A stretch of DNA of 45,116 nucleotides, from assembly GCA_028874215.1 (NCBI GenBank), contig JAPPLF010000068.1, positions 1-45,116 of the forward strand. The letters are read 5' to 3'. The notes beneath the pieces were generated by a model. That model had not been told where the DNA came from. It saw only the letters and a program-made list of their open reading frames with translations, and made no database searches. The position numbers and the translations under genes are program-made. Source of the stretch: Acidobacteriota bacterium (GTDB taxonomy: Bacteria > Acidobacteriota > UBA6911 > RPQK01 > JAJDTT01). Positions within the stretch are counted from its first letter, which is position 1, and the number at the start of each line of letters is the position of its first letter. Positions 23,224 through 31,792 of this stretch are shown here, piece by piece.

Positions 23224-24339
23224 ATGGGCATCTACAAGGTGAAGGATCGCCGGGGGAGACGACGTTTCGTCGTCAGCAAGTACTGGCCGCATGGATCCGG
23301 TCGGCTCCGAATGTACGCCCCCAACTACCGGAGCGCACAGGCGCTTCAAACACGAATCGAGTCCAGCATCCTGGACGGCACCTGGAAGCACCTCAAGGAG
23401 GAGCTCGCCGGTGGGAAACGCACCATCTGGACGGTGCACAGCTTCTACGAGCGTTTTCTCGAGGAGTACTGCAAACCTCGCATGCGTTCCTGGCGGAGCT
23501 ATGAGGGTTCGTTCAAGAGCCTCAATGCCATGCTGGGGAACATTCCCCTGAAGGAGTTCCAACGCAAGGACCTGCACCGCTACGTCGCCCAGAGGAAGGA
23601 ACAAGTCAAACCGGCCACGGTGAACCGCGCCATCGCCGCCATCAGCAAGCTATTTTCCTACGCGCTGGAGTGCGGGGAAGTGGACACGCACCCGCTGATT
23701 CGGTTCCCCAAACTCAAGGAGCCGAAGAAGGTCTTCCGGCCTTTGACGGTCCGACAGTTCCGCGACCTGGTCGAGGCGGTGGACAATCCCTACCTGCAAG
23801 CCATGATCGCGGTGATCGGCGAGACGGGAATTCGAAAGGGAGAAGCATTGTCGCTCACCTGGAAGCGGGTGGACCTGGACCGAGGATTGCTCTGGGTGGA
23901 ACTCACCAAGAACGACAGGACGAGGGAGATCCCACTGTCGCAGTATGCCACCGGATATCTGACAGGGCTCCCACGGTACCTGAACACCTCATACGTCTTT
24001 GTCAACAGCCGGACGGAGACGAGATGGGTGAATCCCGACCAGCCTCTGCGTTGCGCTGCCGAGAGAGTTGGGTTGAAGGTCGGATTTCACGATCTGAGGC
24101 GATTCCGGTGCAGCCACTGGCTGATGCAGGGTGTGGACGTGAGGACGGTGCAGAAGCTGATGGGCCACTCGGCCATCAGCACGACCATGCGGTATGCGGG
24201 GTACGTCAGTTCGCATGCGCTTGCCAGCATTCGGGAGGCACAGGCTACCGAAGACTCCCAAACGCAACCGGCAACAAACAGGCAACGGGTAAGAACCAAG
24301 AGGGAACATTTAGAGGGGAGAATTGAGATAAACTATTGA
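23224..24339 (+). CDS. Tyrosine recombinase / phage-type integrase, intact
   Basis: This 371-residue protein has three parts. There is an N-terminal short basic segment (MGIYKVKDRRGRRR). A SAM-like core-binding domain follows (about residues 65-145, TVHSFYERFLEEYC ... KPATVNRAIAAISKLFSYAL). The catalytic domain has Arg204 (ETGIRKGE), Lys229, His289-Leu-Arg-Arg292 (FHDLRRFR), His315 (LMGHSAIST) and Tyr324 (TMRYAGY). All residues needed for DNA cleavage are present. AGGAGG precedes the ATG strongly. It is the parent type of the two broken copies at 16143 and 17838. It is probably the integrase of a small genomic island with the decayed S24 repressor divergent to it. No tRNA-based attachment site was found nearby. 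Confidence 0.92.
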   Translation: MGIYKVKDRRGRRRFVVSKYWPHGSGRLRMYAPNYRSAQALQTRIESSILDGTWKHLKEELAGGKRTIWTVHSFYERFLEEYCKPRMRSWRSYEGSFKSLNAMLGNIPLKEFQRKDLHRYVAQRKEQVKPATVNRAIAAISKLFSYALECGEVDTHPLIRFPKLKEPKKVFRPLTVRQFRDLVEAVDNPYLQAMIAVIGETGIRKGEALSLTWKRVDLDRGLLWVELTKNDRTREIPLSQYATGYLTGLPRYLNTSYVFVNSRTETRWVNPDQPLRCAAERVGLKVGFHDLRRFRCSHWLMQGVDVRTVQKLMGHSAISTTMRYAGYVSSHALASIREAQATEDSQTQPATNRQRVRTKREHLEGRIEINY

Positions 24340-24385
24340 TAAAAAATGGTCTATCACCTGACTCATCTAGTCAGAGCAAAGGATT

Positions 24386-24440
24386 TCCAATCGCCCGTTC
24401 TTCCGTCGCCGCTTTGCGTCCGGCGGTTAGGAAACCGCCG
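24386..24440. repeat. Hairpin repeat with partial second unit
   Basis: CGGCGGTT-AGGA-AACCGCCG at 24421-24440 is the exact reverse complement of the hairpins at 2294 and 2328. Upstream, TCCAATCGCCC (24386-24396) is the same as the loop and right arm of the hairpin at 27022, without its left arm. The site lies between the ends of two convergent genes. Confidence 0.7.
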
Positions 24441-24473
24441 TTCCTTTTGGGAAAAGATATGGTCCATTTCACG

Positions 24474-25607
24474 TCATTCTCCGGCAACGACCTGTTCCAG
24501 TTGGCGGGCCGCCTGGCTCAACGCCTTCACCCTTCCGGTCGCCGTGTCCACTCCCCAGACAAAATGCACCGGTTGTCCGCCGAACTGTTCGGCAATCAGA
24601 TCCACCAGGAGTTCCGAGCCCCGGCGGCCGGCGATGCTCCATTCCGCGAAACGCGTGCTGGGAACCTGGCCGTCCACCAGCCGTTGCGCCGCCTTCGATC
24701 CCGACAACAGGTCCCGGTAAGCCTTTTCGGCCTCCTCCAACTGGCGCTTTTCCGCCTCCTCGTCGGCGGACTTCCGCTCAGGCGCGGGGGGTGTGCCGGC
24801 GGTCGGGGCTGTCCCGCCGTCAGGCTCCCGGACCAGGACCGGCCGGTCCCCCGGGCGCGGCGGCCGCGGGGGCTTGGGCTTTTCCGGTTTGGGGGGTGGC
24901 AAGGGGGCCGGTTCGGGCGCAGCGGCGGCCCGTGCCTTCGGTGGCGGCTTGATCTCCTGCTGGGGAGGGGAGGCGGTCGGGGTAGTGCCGGCGCCGGATT
25001 CATCGGTCTCGACGGGATCCGAGTCGACGGCCGTGGTGGCGCTGGAAGCCGCAGTTTGGCCGGAACCGGCGTCGACGGGCGTCCCGACAGGCGCGGGGGG
25101 GACCGGCGGCTCGGGTGCGGGATCCGTGACGGCGGCCGGAGCCGTTTCCGTTGGAGCTTCTCCACCGCCGATCAGAAGCAGGACCAGGACCGCCGACAGA
25201 ACCACCACCGCTCCGGCCAGAATGGGTGCCATGGGCAGGCGGCGCCGCTTCTCGGTCTTGCGGTCTCGAAAGACCTCGTCGAAGAGGGACGCCGTACCGC
25301 TGGCGGGGGGAAGGGGCGCGTCCGCCGACGGACCGGGGCCGGCCTCCGAAACCGGAGAAGGAACCCTTGCGACGGAGGCCTCCGCGTCGGCGCGGGCCTC
25401 TTTCTGTCCGGGATGCTGCATCAGGACCTGGTAGGCGTCGTGAATCTCCCGGATCTTGACGGCGGCCTTGGACCGGAGCCGCGGGTGCGATTTCAGGCGG
25501 CTCGGGTCCCACAGCGCCAGGAGATCGTCACGAGCCTCCACGATTTCCTTGACGGTGGCTCCCGGCTTCAGGTCCAGGATGCGAAAGGCTTGCTCGATAT
25601 CGGTCAT
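24474..25607 (-). CDS. Membrane-anchored J-domain-like protein with Pro-rich linker
   Basis: This 377-residue protein has four parts. Residues 1-66 resemble a DnaJ domain (DIEQAFRILDLKPGATVKEI ... AAVKIREIHDAYQVLMQHP), but the HPD motif is absent: the corresponding loop reads LLALWDPSRLKSHPRL. A single transmembrane helix (about 124-146, MAPILAGAVVVLSAVLVLLL) follows a basic stretch. A Pro/Ala-rich linker of about 130 residues then leads to a charged helix (DEEAEKRQLEEAEKAYRDLL) and a C-terminal domain (EWSIAGRRGSELLVDLIAEQ). The topology suggests the J-like part is cytoplasmic and the C-terminal part periplasmic. The lost HPD implies no Hsp70 stimulation. The role is unknown. Confidence 0.7.
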   Translation of the reverse strand: MTDIEQAFRILDLKPGATVKEIVEARDDLLALWDPSRLKSHPRLRSKAAVKIREIHDAYQVLMQHPGQKEARADAEASVARVPSPVSEAGPGPSADAPLPPASGTASLFDEVFRDRKTEKRRRLPMAPILAGAVVVLSAVLVLLLIGGGEAPTETAPAAVTDPAPEPPVPPAPVGTPVDAGSGQTAASSATTAVDSDPVETDESGAGTTPTASPPQQEIKPPPKARAAAAPEPAPLPPPKPEKPKPPRPPRPGDRPVLVREPDGGTAPTAGTPPAPERKSADEEAEKRQLEEAEKAYRDLLSGSKAAQRLVDGQVPSTRFAEWSIAGRRGSELLVDLIAEQFGGQPVHFVWGVDTATGRVKALSQAARQLEQVVAGE

Positions 25608-25635
25608 GGGATGATTGTCGACGGGTTGCCGTTGC

Positions 25636-27006
25636 TCAGAAACTCCATGCCGGCCGGCTCTCTCCTCCGGTCAGCACTTCTTCCACGTATGCGCCCGTAT
25701 GGGGAGTCGGGGCTTCTCCTCGAAGGACCTCCCCCAGATCGCAGATCCGCATGCCGATGACGTCGTGCCACTTCCCGTCCGCCAGGCGCACCGTATGGGC
25801 GGAGGGGTGGTCCACCCCCCAGGTGAACCCCGACGGGGCCGGACCGAAGTCGCCGGCGCAATGGCGTACCAGGAGAGGCGTCTCCAGGCCCCGCCGTTCC
25901 TGGTCCAGCGGCCAGAACGCCAAGCGCTCCCGGAGCCATCCGCCCAGCCGTGTGTTCCCCTGCTCGTCACGCGGATACCGGTGCCCCGGCACCATCGGTT
26001 CCTCCAGGACGCTGTAAAGGTTGGAGGCCACATAGGGGTCTCCGCTGCGGCTCCTGTTGATGGCGATGGGAGCCGTGGAGACGACGCCGCGGACGTGGAT
26101 GACCTTCTTCCAGGGGGCGTCCCCGCCGGTCGATCGCCAGACCCGGATGTCGTTGTAGTCGGGCCCGCGGCCCCCCCGGGCGCAGAAGAGGAGGGTGCCG
26201 TCCCGGTCCCGGACCACGCTGGGCTCGAAGGCTTTGTCGGGCCCGGTGATGGGACTCCAGGAGACGGGTCGCCAACCCTCCCGGCCGCGGCGCCAGCGGG
26301 TCAGTCCCGAACCCCGGTCCTGCTCGATCCGGCCGCCCATGGCGAAGAGCAGGTCCTCGCCGTCGGGGATCGCCGTGGTGATTCCCGGGTTGGACAGCAC
26401 CGCGCCGTGCAGAAGCCGGCCGAACGTCAGCCGCGCAGTCGCCGTGACCTGGAACTGCCGGCCGTCGAAGGCCAGCTGGTAAACCTCCATGTAGTCTTCG
26501 CGACGGTCTTGGGGGTAGACCCCCTTCCGGTCCGGAGTCCAGGCGATGACCTGGCTGCATCCGAATCCGGTTCCCGCGTGGGGATGGGGCGATCCGTCGG
26601 CAAGCAATGCGCCCATGGGGACGAAGCCGCCCCGGACCGGGTACTTGACCATGATGGCCGGTTGGCCCGGAGGATCGGAGTGGGGATTCGTCTCCTCGTG
26701 GTTGCGGGAGATGGGAATGGCTTCGCGCTCCCGGAGGCCGGAGAATTCGCGAAAGAGAAAGACATCGGTCCCGATTTCGTAGTCATGGCCCGACTGGCCG
26801 CGGATGTTGCAGAAAATGGCCGCCGTGTCGGAGGAGACTTGAAAGGGAAACGTCAGGCCGTATCGCCAGGTCTCGTTTGTGGGCTGATCGGGAGGGACGG
26901 CGACGTCAGGGGAGCCCTTGGTCATGGTGAGCGTCCCCCCGCCGGAACCGGCCAAAACGAATCCCATGGCGTTCGCAAAGCTGCGTCTCGTCAGTGAACT
27001 GGTCAT
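25636..27006 (-). CDS. Exported sialidase-like protein with Tat signal (paralog 1)
   Basis: This protein of about 456 residues begins MTSSLTRRSFANAMGFVLAG, a twin-arginine-type signal. The start at 27006 is set by GGAG just upstream. Shared landmarks with the next gene are RYGLTFPFQVSSDTAAIFCN, PPGQPAIMVKYPVRGGFVP, DGSPHPHAGTGFG, EPSVVRDRDGTLLFCARG, VDHPSAHTVRLADGKWHDVI and HTGAYVEEVLTGGE. One degenerate Asp-box-like element, WRSTGGDAPWKKV, is present. It probably folds as a propeller related to exo-sialidases. It lies 28 bp upstream of the J-like gene on the same strand and downstream of its paralog, so the three may be co-transcribed. Confidence 0.75.
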   Translation of the reverse strand: MTSSLTRRSFANAMGFVLAGSGGGTLTMTKGSPDVAVPPDQPTNETWRYGLTFPFQVSSDTAAIFCNIRGQSGHDYEIGTDVFLFREFSGLREREAIPISRNHEETNPHSDPPGQPAIMVKYPVRGGFVPMGALLADGSPHPHAGTGFGCSQVIAWTPDRKGVYPQDRREDYMEVYQLAFDGRQFQVTATARLTFGRLLHGAVLSNPGITTAIPDGEDLLFAMGGRIEQDRGSGLTRWRRGREGWRPVSWSPITGPDKAFEPSVVRDRDGTLLFCARGGRGPDYNDIRVWRSTGGDAPWKKVIHVRGVVSTAPIAINRSRSGDPYVASNLYSVLEEPMVPGHRYPRDEQGNTRLGGWLRERLAFWPLDQERRGLETPLLVRHCAGDFGPAPSGFTWGVDHPSAHTVRLADGKWHDVIGMRICDLGEVLRGEAPTPHTGAYVEEVLTGGESRPAWSF

Positions 27007-27021
27007 GATGCGCTCCAAGGC

Positions 27022-27078
27022 GGGCGATGTCCAATCGCCCTTTTTCTCATTTCGGATCCGGCGGTTGGGAAACCGCTG
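27022..27078. repeat. Two-hairpin repeat unit
   Basis: GGGCGAT-GTCCA-ATCGCCC (27022-27040) is followed after 18 bases by CGGCGGTT-GGGA-AACCGCTG (27059-27078). The same order and the same 18-base spacing occur at 2256-2313. It lies between two co-directional genes, just upstream of the ribosome-binding site of the gene starting at 27006. Confidence 0.7.
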
Positions 27079-27141
27079 CTCCTACCCTTTTCCCACCGGG
27101 CCTCCGGCGGATCGCGCCGGTGGGGGTGATTGCCTCATTCC

Positions 27142-28632
27142 TCAGAATCTCCAGTTGGGAATCGGTTCTCCCGCAGAGATGACCTCTTCCAGGTACGCCC
27201 CCGTCTGGGGTGGAGACGGCAACTCGTGGCTCTCCACGTCGTCGTGGATCCGGTATCCCATGACGTTGTGCCAGTTGCCGTCGGCCAGTTGAACCGTGGT
27301 GGACGAGGGATGGTCCACCCGCCACATGGAACCGCTCGGAGCCGGACCGAATTCGGCCTTGCAGTGGCGGCCCAGGATCGGCGCCTCCAGGCTGGTCCGG
27401 TCGTCGCTCAAGGGCCAGAGGTACAGTTTCTGCCGGGTCCATCCGCCTCCCCGGACGCGGCCTTCCGTGTCGGCCGGTATCCGGAAGCGCTTGGGTATGG
27501 GGTCCAATGGCACCAGGTACATGTTGGAGGCGATGTAAGGAGTCCCGTCCGCCGCCTGGTTCAGAGTGATGGGACAACTGGAGATGACGCCCACCACGTG
27601 AATGATCTTTTCCCAGGTCTCACCACCGTCCCGGGAGCGCCAGACGCGTATGGCGTGGGGTCGTGTGCCCCCCTTGCCCCGGGCCGAGAAGAGCAGGTCG
27701 CCGTTGGTGTCGCGGATCAGGCTGGGCTCGGTCGACCCGTCCGTGCCGGTCACCGAAACGAAAGAGACGGGGCGCCACAAGCCGTTGGTCCGCCGCCAGC
27801 GCAGGACGCCGGATCCACCGGGGACCGGTTCGCCGGACTCTGCCACCCTGGAGGCGTGCATGCCCAGCAGCAAGTCGTCCCCGTCGGCGATGGCGTTGGT
27901 GAGGCTGCCGTTGCTGATGTTCCAGCCGGAAACCAGATCGGTGGGGAGAACCCTCTCCTCGCCGGTCACCCGGAACTGGCCTCCGTCGTAGCTGAACTGG
28001 AAGACCTCCATGATCTGGTAACGTTCGGCGTCCTCGTACATCCCTCCCCCGTGGGCGCTCTTGGGGTCGCCCGGGTGCCGCGCCAATCCGGTGTCGATCC
28101 CGAAACCGGTCCCGGCGTGGGGGTGGGGAGAACCGTCCGGGTTCTTGGCTCCCAGGGGAACGAATCCGCCTCTCATGGGGTACTTGACCATGATGGCGGG
28201 CTGGTTGGGCGGGTCGGAGTTGGGATTGGCCTGCTCGTGGTTTCGGGTCACCGGTACGGCGGGTGCGGAAGGGGGACGGCTGAGGTCGTCGAAGAGGACC
28301 ACGTCGTTGCCCACCTCGTAGTCGTCGCCGCTGCGGGCCGGCGCCATGACGCCGTTGCGGATCCGGATGTTGACGAAGGCGGCGGCCATGCGGGGAGCCA
28401 CCTGGAACGGAAAGATGAGTCCGTAGCGCCAGCTCTTGCCCTCGGGAACGTCGGGGGGAACGGTCAGGTCCGGACCTCCCCGAGTCACGCTCAGGATCCC
28501 GAGGCCGGGGCCGCTGGATGCCGGTTGTCCCTCCTCTCCCGAAGAGCACCCGCCGATGGTACCCAGCGAAGCGCCTCCCAGGAGCAGGGTCAATCGCTTC
28601 TGAAACTCCCGGCGGTGAAATCGAGCGTTCAT
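27142..28632 (-). CDS. Exported sialidase-like lipoprotein (paralog 2)
   Basis: This 496-residue protein begins MNARFHRREFQKRLTLLLGG, with a Tat-like RR motif. It then has a lipobox-like GTIGGC with Cys29, so it is probably a lipoprotein. It shares all the landmarks of the downstream gene (RYGLIFPFQVAPRMAAAFVN, NQPAIMVKYPMRGGFVP, DGSPHPHAGTGFG, EPSLIRDTNGDLLFSARG, VDHPSSTTVQLADGNWHNVM). It carries a good Asp box, SRDGGETWEKI. GAGGGAG precedes its ATG. Tandem duplication followed by different anchoring is likely. It is divergent from the TonB receptor, so the pair and the receptor may serve one glycan-use locus. Confidence 0.78.
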   Translation of the reverse strand: MNARFHRREFQKRLTLLLGGASLGTIGGCSSGEEGQPASSGPGLGILSVTRGGPDLTVPPDVPEGKSWRYGLIFPFQVAPRMAAAFVNIRIRNGVMAPARSGDDYEVGNDVVLFDDLSRPPSAPAVPVTRNHEQANPNSDPPNQPAIMVKYPMRGGFVPLGAKNPDGSPHPHAGTGFGIDTGLARHPGDPKSAHGGGMYEDAERYQIMEVFQFSYDGGQFRVTGEERVLPTDLVSGWNISNGSLTNAIADGDDLLLGMHASRVAESGEPVPGGSGVLRWRRTNGLWRPVSFVSVTGTDGSTEPSLIRDTNGDLLFSARGKGGTRPHAIRVWRSRDGGETWEKIIHVVGVISSCPITLNQAADGTPYIASNMYLVPLDPIPKRFRIPADTEGRVRGGGWTRQKLYLWPLSDDRTSLEAPILGRHCKAEFGPAPSGSMWRVDHPSSTTVQLADGNWHNVMGYRIHDDVESHELPSPPQTGAYLEEVISAGEPIPNWRF

Positions 28633-28688
28633 GGGGTGTCTCCCTCACAGGAATTGCATTTTGGCGCCCAGTCTACTACGCTGCCAAC

Positions 28689-31600
28689 GTGCTCTGCCAT
28701 GACCTCCGGCGATTGCAAGCGCTCCCGAAGGCCCTGATTCCGGTGGCGATCGTCAGCTTGGTTGCCATGCACGTTCCTGTCGTTGCGCAGCAGCAGGTGG
28801 GCGGTCTCCGAGTCCTCGTCACCGACCGGACCGGCAGCGTCATTCCCGGCGCCGAAGTCGAGTTCGGCAGCCGGGTGTTGATCCGGCCGGACTTCGGAGT
28901 CTCCGATGATCAGGGATTGGTGATCAAGAACAACCTGCCGCCCGGAACCTACGCGGTGACCGTCCGGTTCCCGGGGTTCCGGACCGCGGTGAACGAAGAC
29001 GTCGCCGTCCAGGCCGGCCGGATATTTGCCGTTGAGATACCCCTCGAAGTCGGCGGGATCGACAGTACGATCATCGTGGAGGCGGGCCAAGCGGCCATCG
29101 ATACGTTCAAGAGCGAGTCGGCGTCGATCTACACCGGGCAACGGATCACCGACGCCCCCGGGGGCCGGGACTTCAGCGACTACGCGCGCTTCACGCCGAG
29201 CGTCAACGTCGAAGCCCAGGCGGGCAACGTGACCTACCGGGGGCAGAACGTCCGTGGTATCTCCGTCGACGGTTCCTCGGGCGCGGAGAACGTCTTCTAT
29301 ATCGACGGTGTCGATACGACGAGCATGTACAACGGGTTGAACAATCAGAACCTGCGTGTCGAAACGGTGCAGGAGTTCCAATTGAAGACCGCCGGTTACG
29401 AGGCGGAGTTCGGCGGCGCCATGGGGGGCGTGCTCAGCATCCGGACCAAGAGCGGATCGAACGACTTTCACGGAAGCGTGCTTTGGTACGGTAGCGGCAG
29501 CACACTGACCGGCGCCCCGAGCAGGCGGCTGCGCCTGGACCCGTCCCAGGCCGTCGACGTGGCCGAATACGTGTTCGACGCCGAAGACGATGAGGCGATC
29601 AATGAATTTGGCTTCACCCTGGGAGGTCCGATCTGGCGCGACCGCATCTGGTTCTTCGGCGCGCTCCTCCCGCAAGTCCGAAACCGGACGCGCTCCATAA
29701 CCTTCACATCCGGAGAAACGGGCGTCTTCAAGCGCAAGGATCAGCTCCGTAGCACGACCGTCAAGTTCGATTTCCAACCCGCGGAGAGAGTCCGATTGAT
29801 GTCCTCATACGTATCGGACCGGTCGAAATGGAAGGGTGGACTGCCCCATCGCGACGGCACCTCCAACCCGGACTTCGAGTGGGAGAAGGAAGGGTTCGAA
29901 CATCCCGGCTACACGGTGACGGGAGCCATGACCTTCACGCCGTCCCCGGTGGCGATCCTGGATGCCCGTTGGGGACTGAATGCCATTCAAACAGAACAAC
30001 TGCTGGGGCCGAATCAGGTCCGTCACAGGTTTCCCCAAACCCCGGGACTGATCGGGTATTCGCCGGAAGACCCCCTCTATCGACCACGCGGCTTCTCTTC
30101 GATCGGCCATTCGGCAAGCTTCAATACCTCCCAGGATTTCCAGAAAAAGAGCACCGTATCTCTCAGTGGGAACTATCTGGCCACCCTGGCCGGCCAGCAG
30201 CATGACCTTCGCTTCGGCTGGCAGTTCAACGGGCTCGCACACGACGTCAACAACGCCTACAAGTTCGACTACGTCCTTCACTACTACGCCCGGCCCTACA
30301 ACACCGTGGACGGGACCGTCCGGACCAGCGTCTGCACGGGTCAGGACGGCGTGCGCTATGATCCTTGCGGCTACTATTCGGTGAGGACGCCGTTCGGCGT
30401 CGTGGCGAACGTCGCCACTTTCCGCCATGCCCTGTTCTTCCAGGACGCCTGGACCATCAACGGCTCCCTCACCCTGAACCTGGGCCTTCGCTTCGAACGC
30501 GAAGAGATCCCCTCCTTCAGCGATCTTCCGGAATTTTCCGGAGCCGTCTTCAAGTGGGGCTTTCTGGACAAGACCGCGCCCCGCCTGGGCTTCGCCTATG
30601 ACCTCCTGGGGAACGCGAAGGTCAAGGTCTTCGGCAGTTGGGCGCGGTTCTACGACGCCATGAAGCTCGAGATGGCCAACGGCTCGTTCGGCGGGTTCAA
30701 GTGGTTGAGCAATTACTACCTGATGGACGACACGACGCTGGATTGGACCCGGGTCGGCGGGCTGTCGGGCCAGGGGAACTATCCCGGGACCTTCGTCGAG
30801 ACCAGGAACTGGAGACTTCCGTCTTTCGAGGATCTGGATCCAAGCCTGAAGCCCATGCGCATGACGGGAGTCGTGGCCGGGGCCGAGTTTGAGGCCGCGA
30901 CGGACTATGTGGTTTCTTTCCGGTATACGCGAAAGAATCTGGACGAGGCGATCGAGGACGTGGGCCGCCAGACCCCGGCCGGCGAAGCCTACTACATCAC
31001 CAACCCGGGACGAGGCCTGTCGGTCGACCGTTTCCTGGAAGCGGGGCTGCCGGCCACCCCCAAACCAAAGCGAACCTACAATGCCGCCGAATTCCGCTTG
31101 CGCAAGTCCATCCGAGACAGTTGGTTTGCAGACGTCGCCTACGTGGTCTCGAGGCTGTACGGCCTCTATTCGGGCCTGGGAAGCTCCGACGAAAACGGCC
31201 GCCTCAGTCCCAACGTCGACCGGGATTTCGATCTCTGGTTCCTGAACTACGACTCCGCCGGCAACCTGATCGACGGACCGCTGGGCACCGACCGAACGCA
31301 CCAACTCAAGGTCAATGGGATGTGGATCACGCCGTGGAATATGGCCGTGAGCGGCTTTTTCCGCGCCATGAGCGGAACGCCCATCACCCGGACCGTCGAC
31401 CTGGAACATGTGGATGTCATCGTGGACAATCGCGGCAGCGACGGGCGAAACCCGTTCTGGACCCAGACGGACCTCTCCCTCGTCCAGCGCTTCTACCCTT
31501 TCCGGGACGAGACCCGATCGTTCGAGATCAACTTCAACGTCATCAATCTCTTCAACCAGAAGACCGGCTTGCGGACATTTCGAAGCCTGTACCGCCAGTC

Positions 31601-31766
31601 CCTTCCCTTGTGGCAACCGGGCGATCCCGCCTCGCAGGTCCTGAACGGCTACGACTATCGCGCCATAGCCGCCTCCCAGGGCGCGACCCAGGATCCGCGC
31701 TTCCTGCAGCAGGACCGGTTCCTGGACCCGATCGCGGCCCGCTTCGGGGTCCGATTCGTCTTCTGA
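28689..31766 (+). CDS. Oar-like TonB-dependent receptor with carboxypeptidase-regulatory domain
   Basis: This protein has about 1025 residues. The likely signal (ALIPVAIVSLVAMHVPVVAQ) is followed by a CarboxypepD_reg-type beta-sandwich (GLRVLVTDRTGSVIPGAEVE ... NLPPGTYAVTVRFPGF). Next comes a plug domain (NVTYRGQNVRGISVDG ... FYIDGVDTT), then the hallmark AGYEAEFGGAMGGVLSIRTK and SGSNDFHGSV. A large barrel ends in RFGVRFVF with C-terminal Phe. Such outer-membrane receptors are very common in Acidobacteriota and import polymers or complexes using TonB. The start is uncertain: a GTG at 28689 is used; a TTG at 28713 also fits, and the in-frame region further upstream overlaps the divergent gene. 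A hairpin follows the stop. Confidence 0.9.
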   Translation: MLCHDLRRLQALPKALIPVAIVSLVAMHVPVVAQQQVGGLRVLVTDRTGSVIPGAEVEFGSRVLIRPDFGVSDDQGLVIKNNLPPGTYAVTVRFPGFRTAVNEDVAVQAGRIFAVEIPLEVGGIDSTIIVEAGQAAIDTFKSESASIYTGQRITDAPGGRDFSDYARFTPSVNVEAQAGNVTYRGQNVRGISVDGSSGAENVFYIDGVDTTSMYNGLNNQNLRVETVQEFQLKTAGYEAEFGGAMGGVLSIRTKSGSNDFHGSVLWYGSGSTLTGAPSRRLRLDPSQAVDVAEYVFDAEDDEAINEFGFTLGGPIWRDRIWFFGALLPQVRNRTRSITFTSGETGVFKRKDQLRSTTVKFDFQPAERVRLMSSYVSDRSKWKGGLPHRDGTSNPDFEWEKEGFEHPGYTVTGAMTFTPSPVAILDARWGLNAIQTEQLLGPNQVRHRFPQTPGLIGYSPEDPLYRPRGFSSIGHSASFNTSQDFQKKSTVSLSGNYLATLAGQQHDLRFGWQFNGLAHDVNNAYKFDYVLHYYARPYNTVDGTVRTSVCTGQDGVRYDPCGYYSVRTPFGVVANVATFRHALFFQDAWTINGSLTLNLGLRFEREEIPSFSDLPEFSGAVFKWGFLDKTAPRLGFAYDLLGNAKVKVFGSWARFYDAMKLEMANGSFGGFKWLSNYYLMDDTTLDWTRVGGLSGQGNYPGTFVETRNWRLPSFEDLDPSLKPMRMTGVVAGAEFEAATDYVVSFRYTRKNLDEAIEDVGRQTPAGEAYYITNPGRGLSVDRFLEAGLPATPKPKRTYNAAEFRLRKSIRDSWFADVAYVVSRLYGLYSGLGSSDENGRLSPNVDRDFDLWFLNYDSAGNLIDGPLGTDRTHQLKVNGMWITPWNMAVSGFFRAMSGTPITRTVDLEHVDVIVDNRGSDGRNPFWTQTDLSLVQRFYPFRDETRSFEINFNVINLFNQKTGLRTFRSLYRQSLPLWQPGDPASQVLNGYDYRAIAASQGATQDPRFLQQDRFLDPIAARFGVRFVF

Positions 31767-31772
31767 TTGGAG

Positions 31773-31792
31773 GGGGGACATTCTTGTCCCCC
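31773..31792. repeat. 20-nt hairpin repeat (variant stem)
   Basis: GGGGGACA-TTCT-TGTCCCCC is an 8-bp perfect stem with a TTCT loop. It begins 7 bp after the stop codon of the TonB receptor. The length, loop type and position are the same as in the other hairpins of the window, but the stem is different. It has no T-tract, so it is not a classic terminator. Confidence 0.75.
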
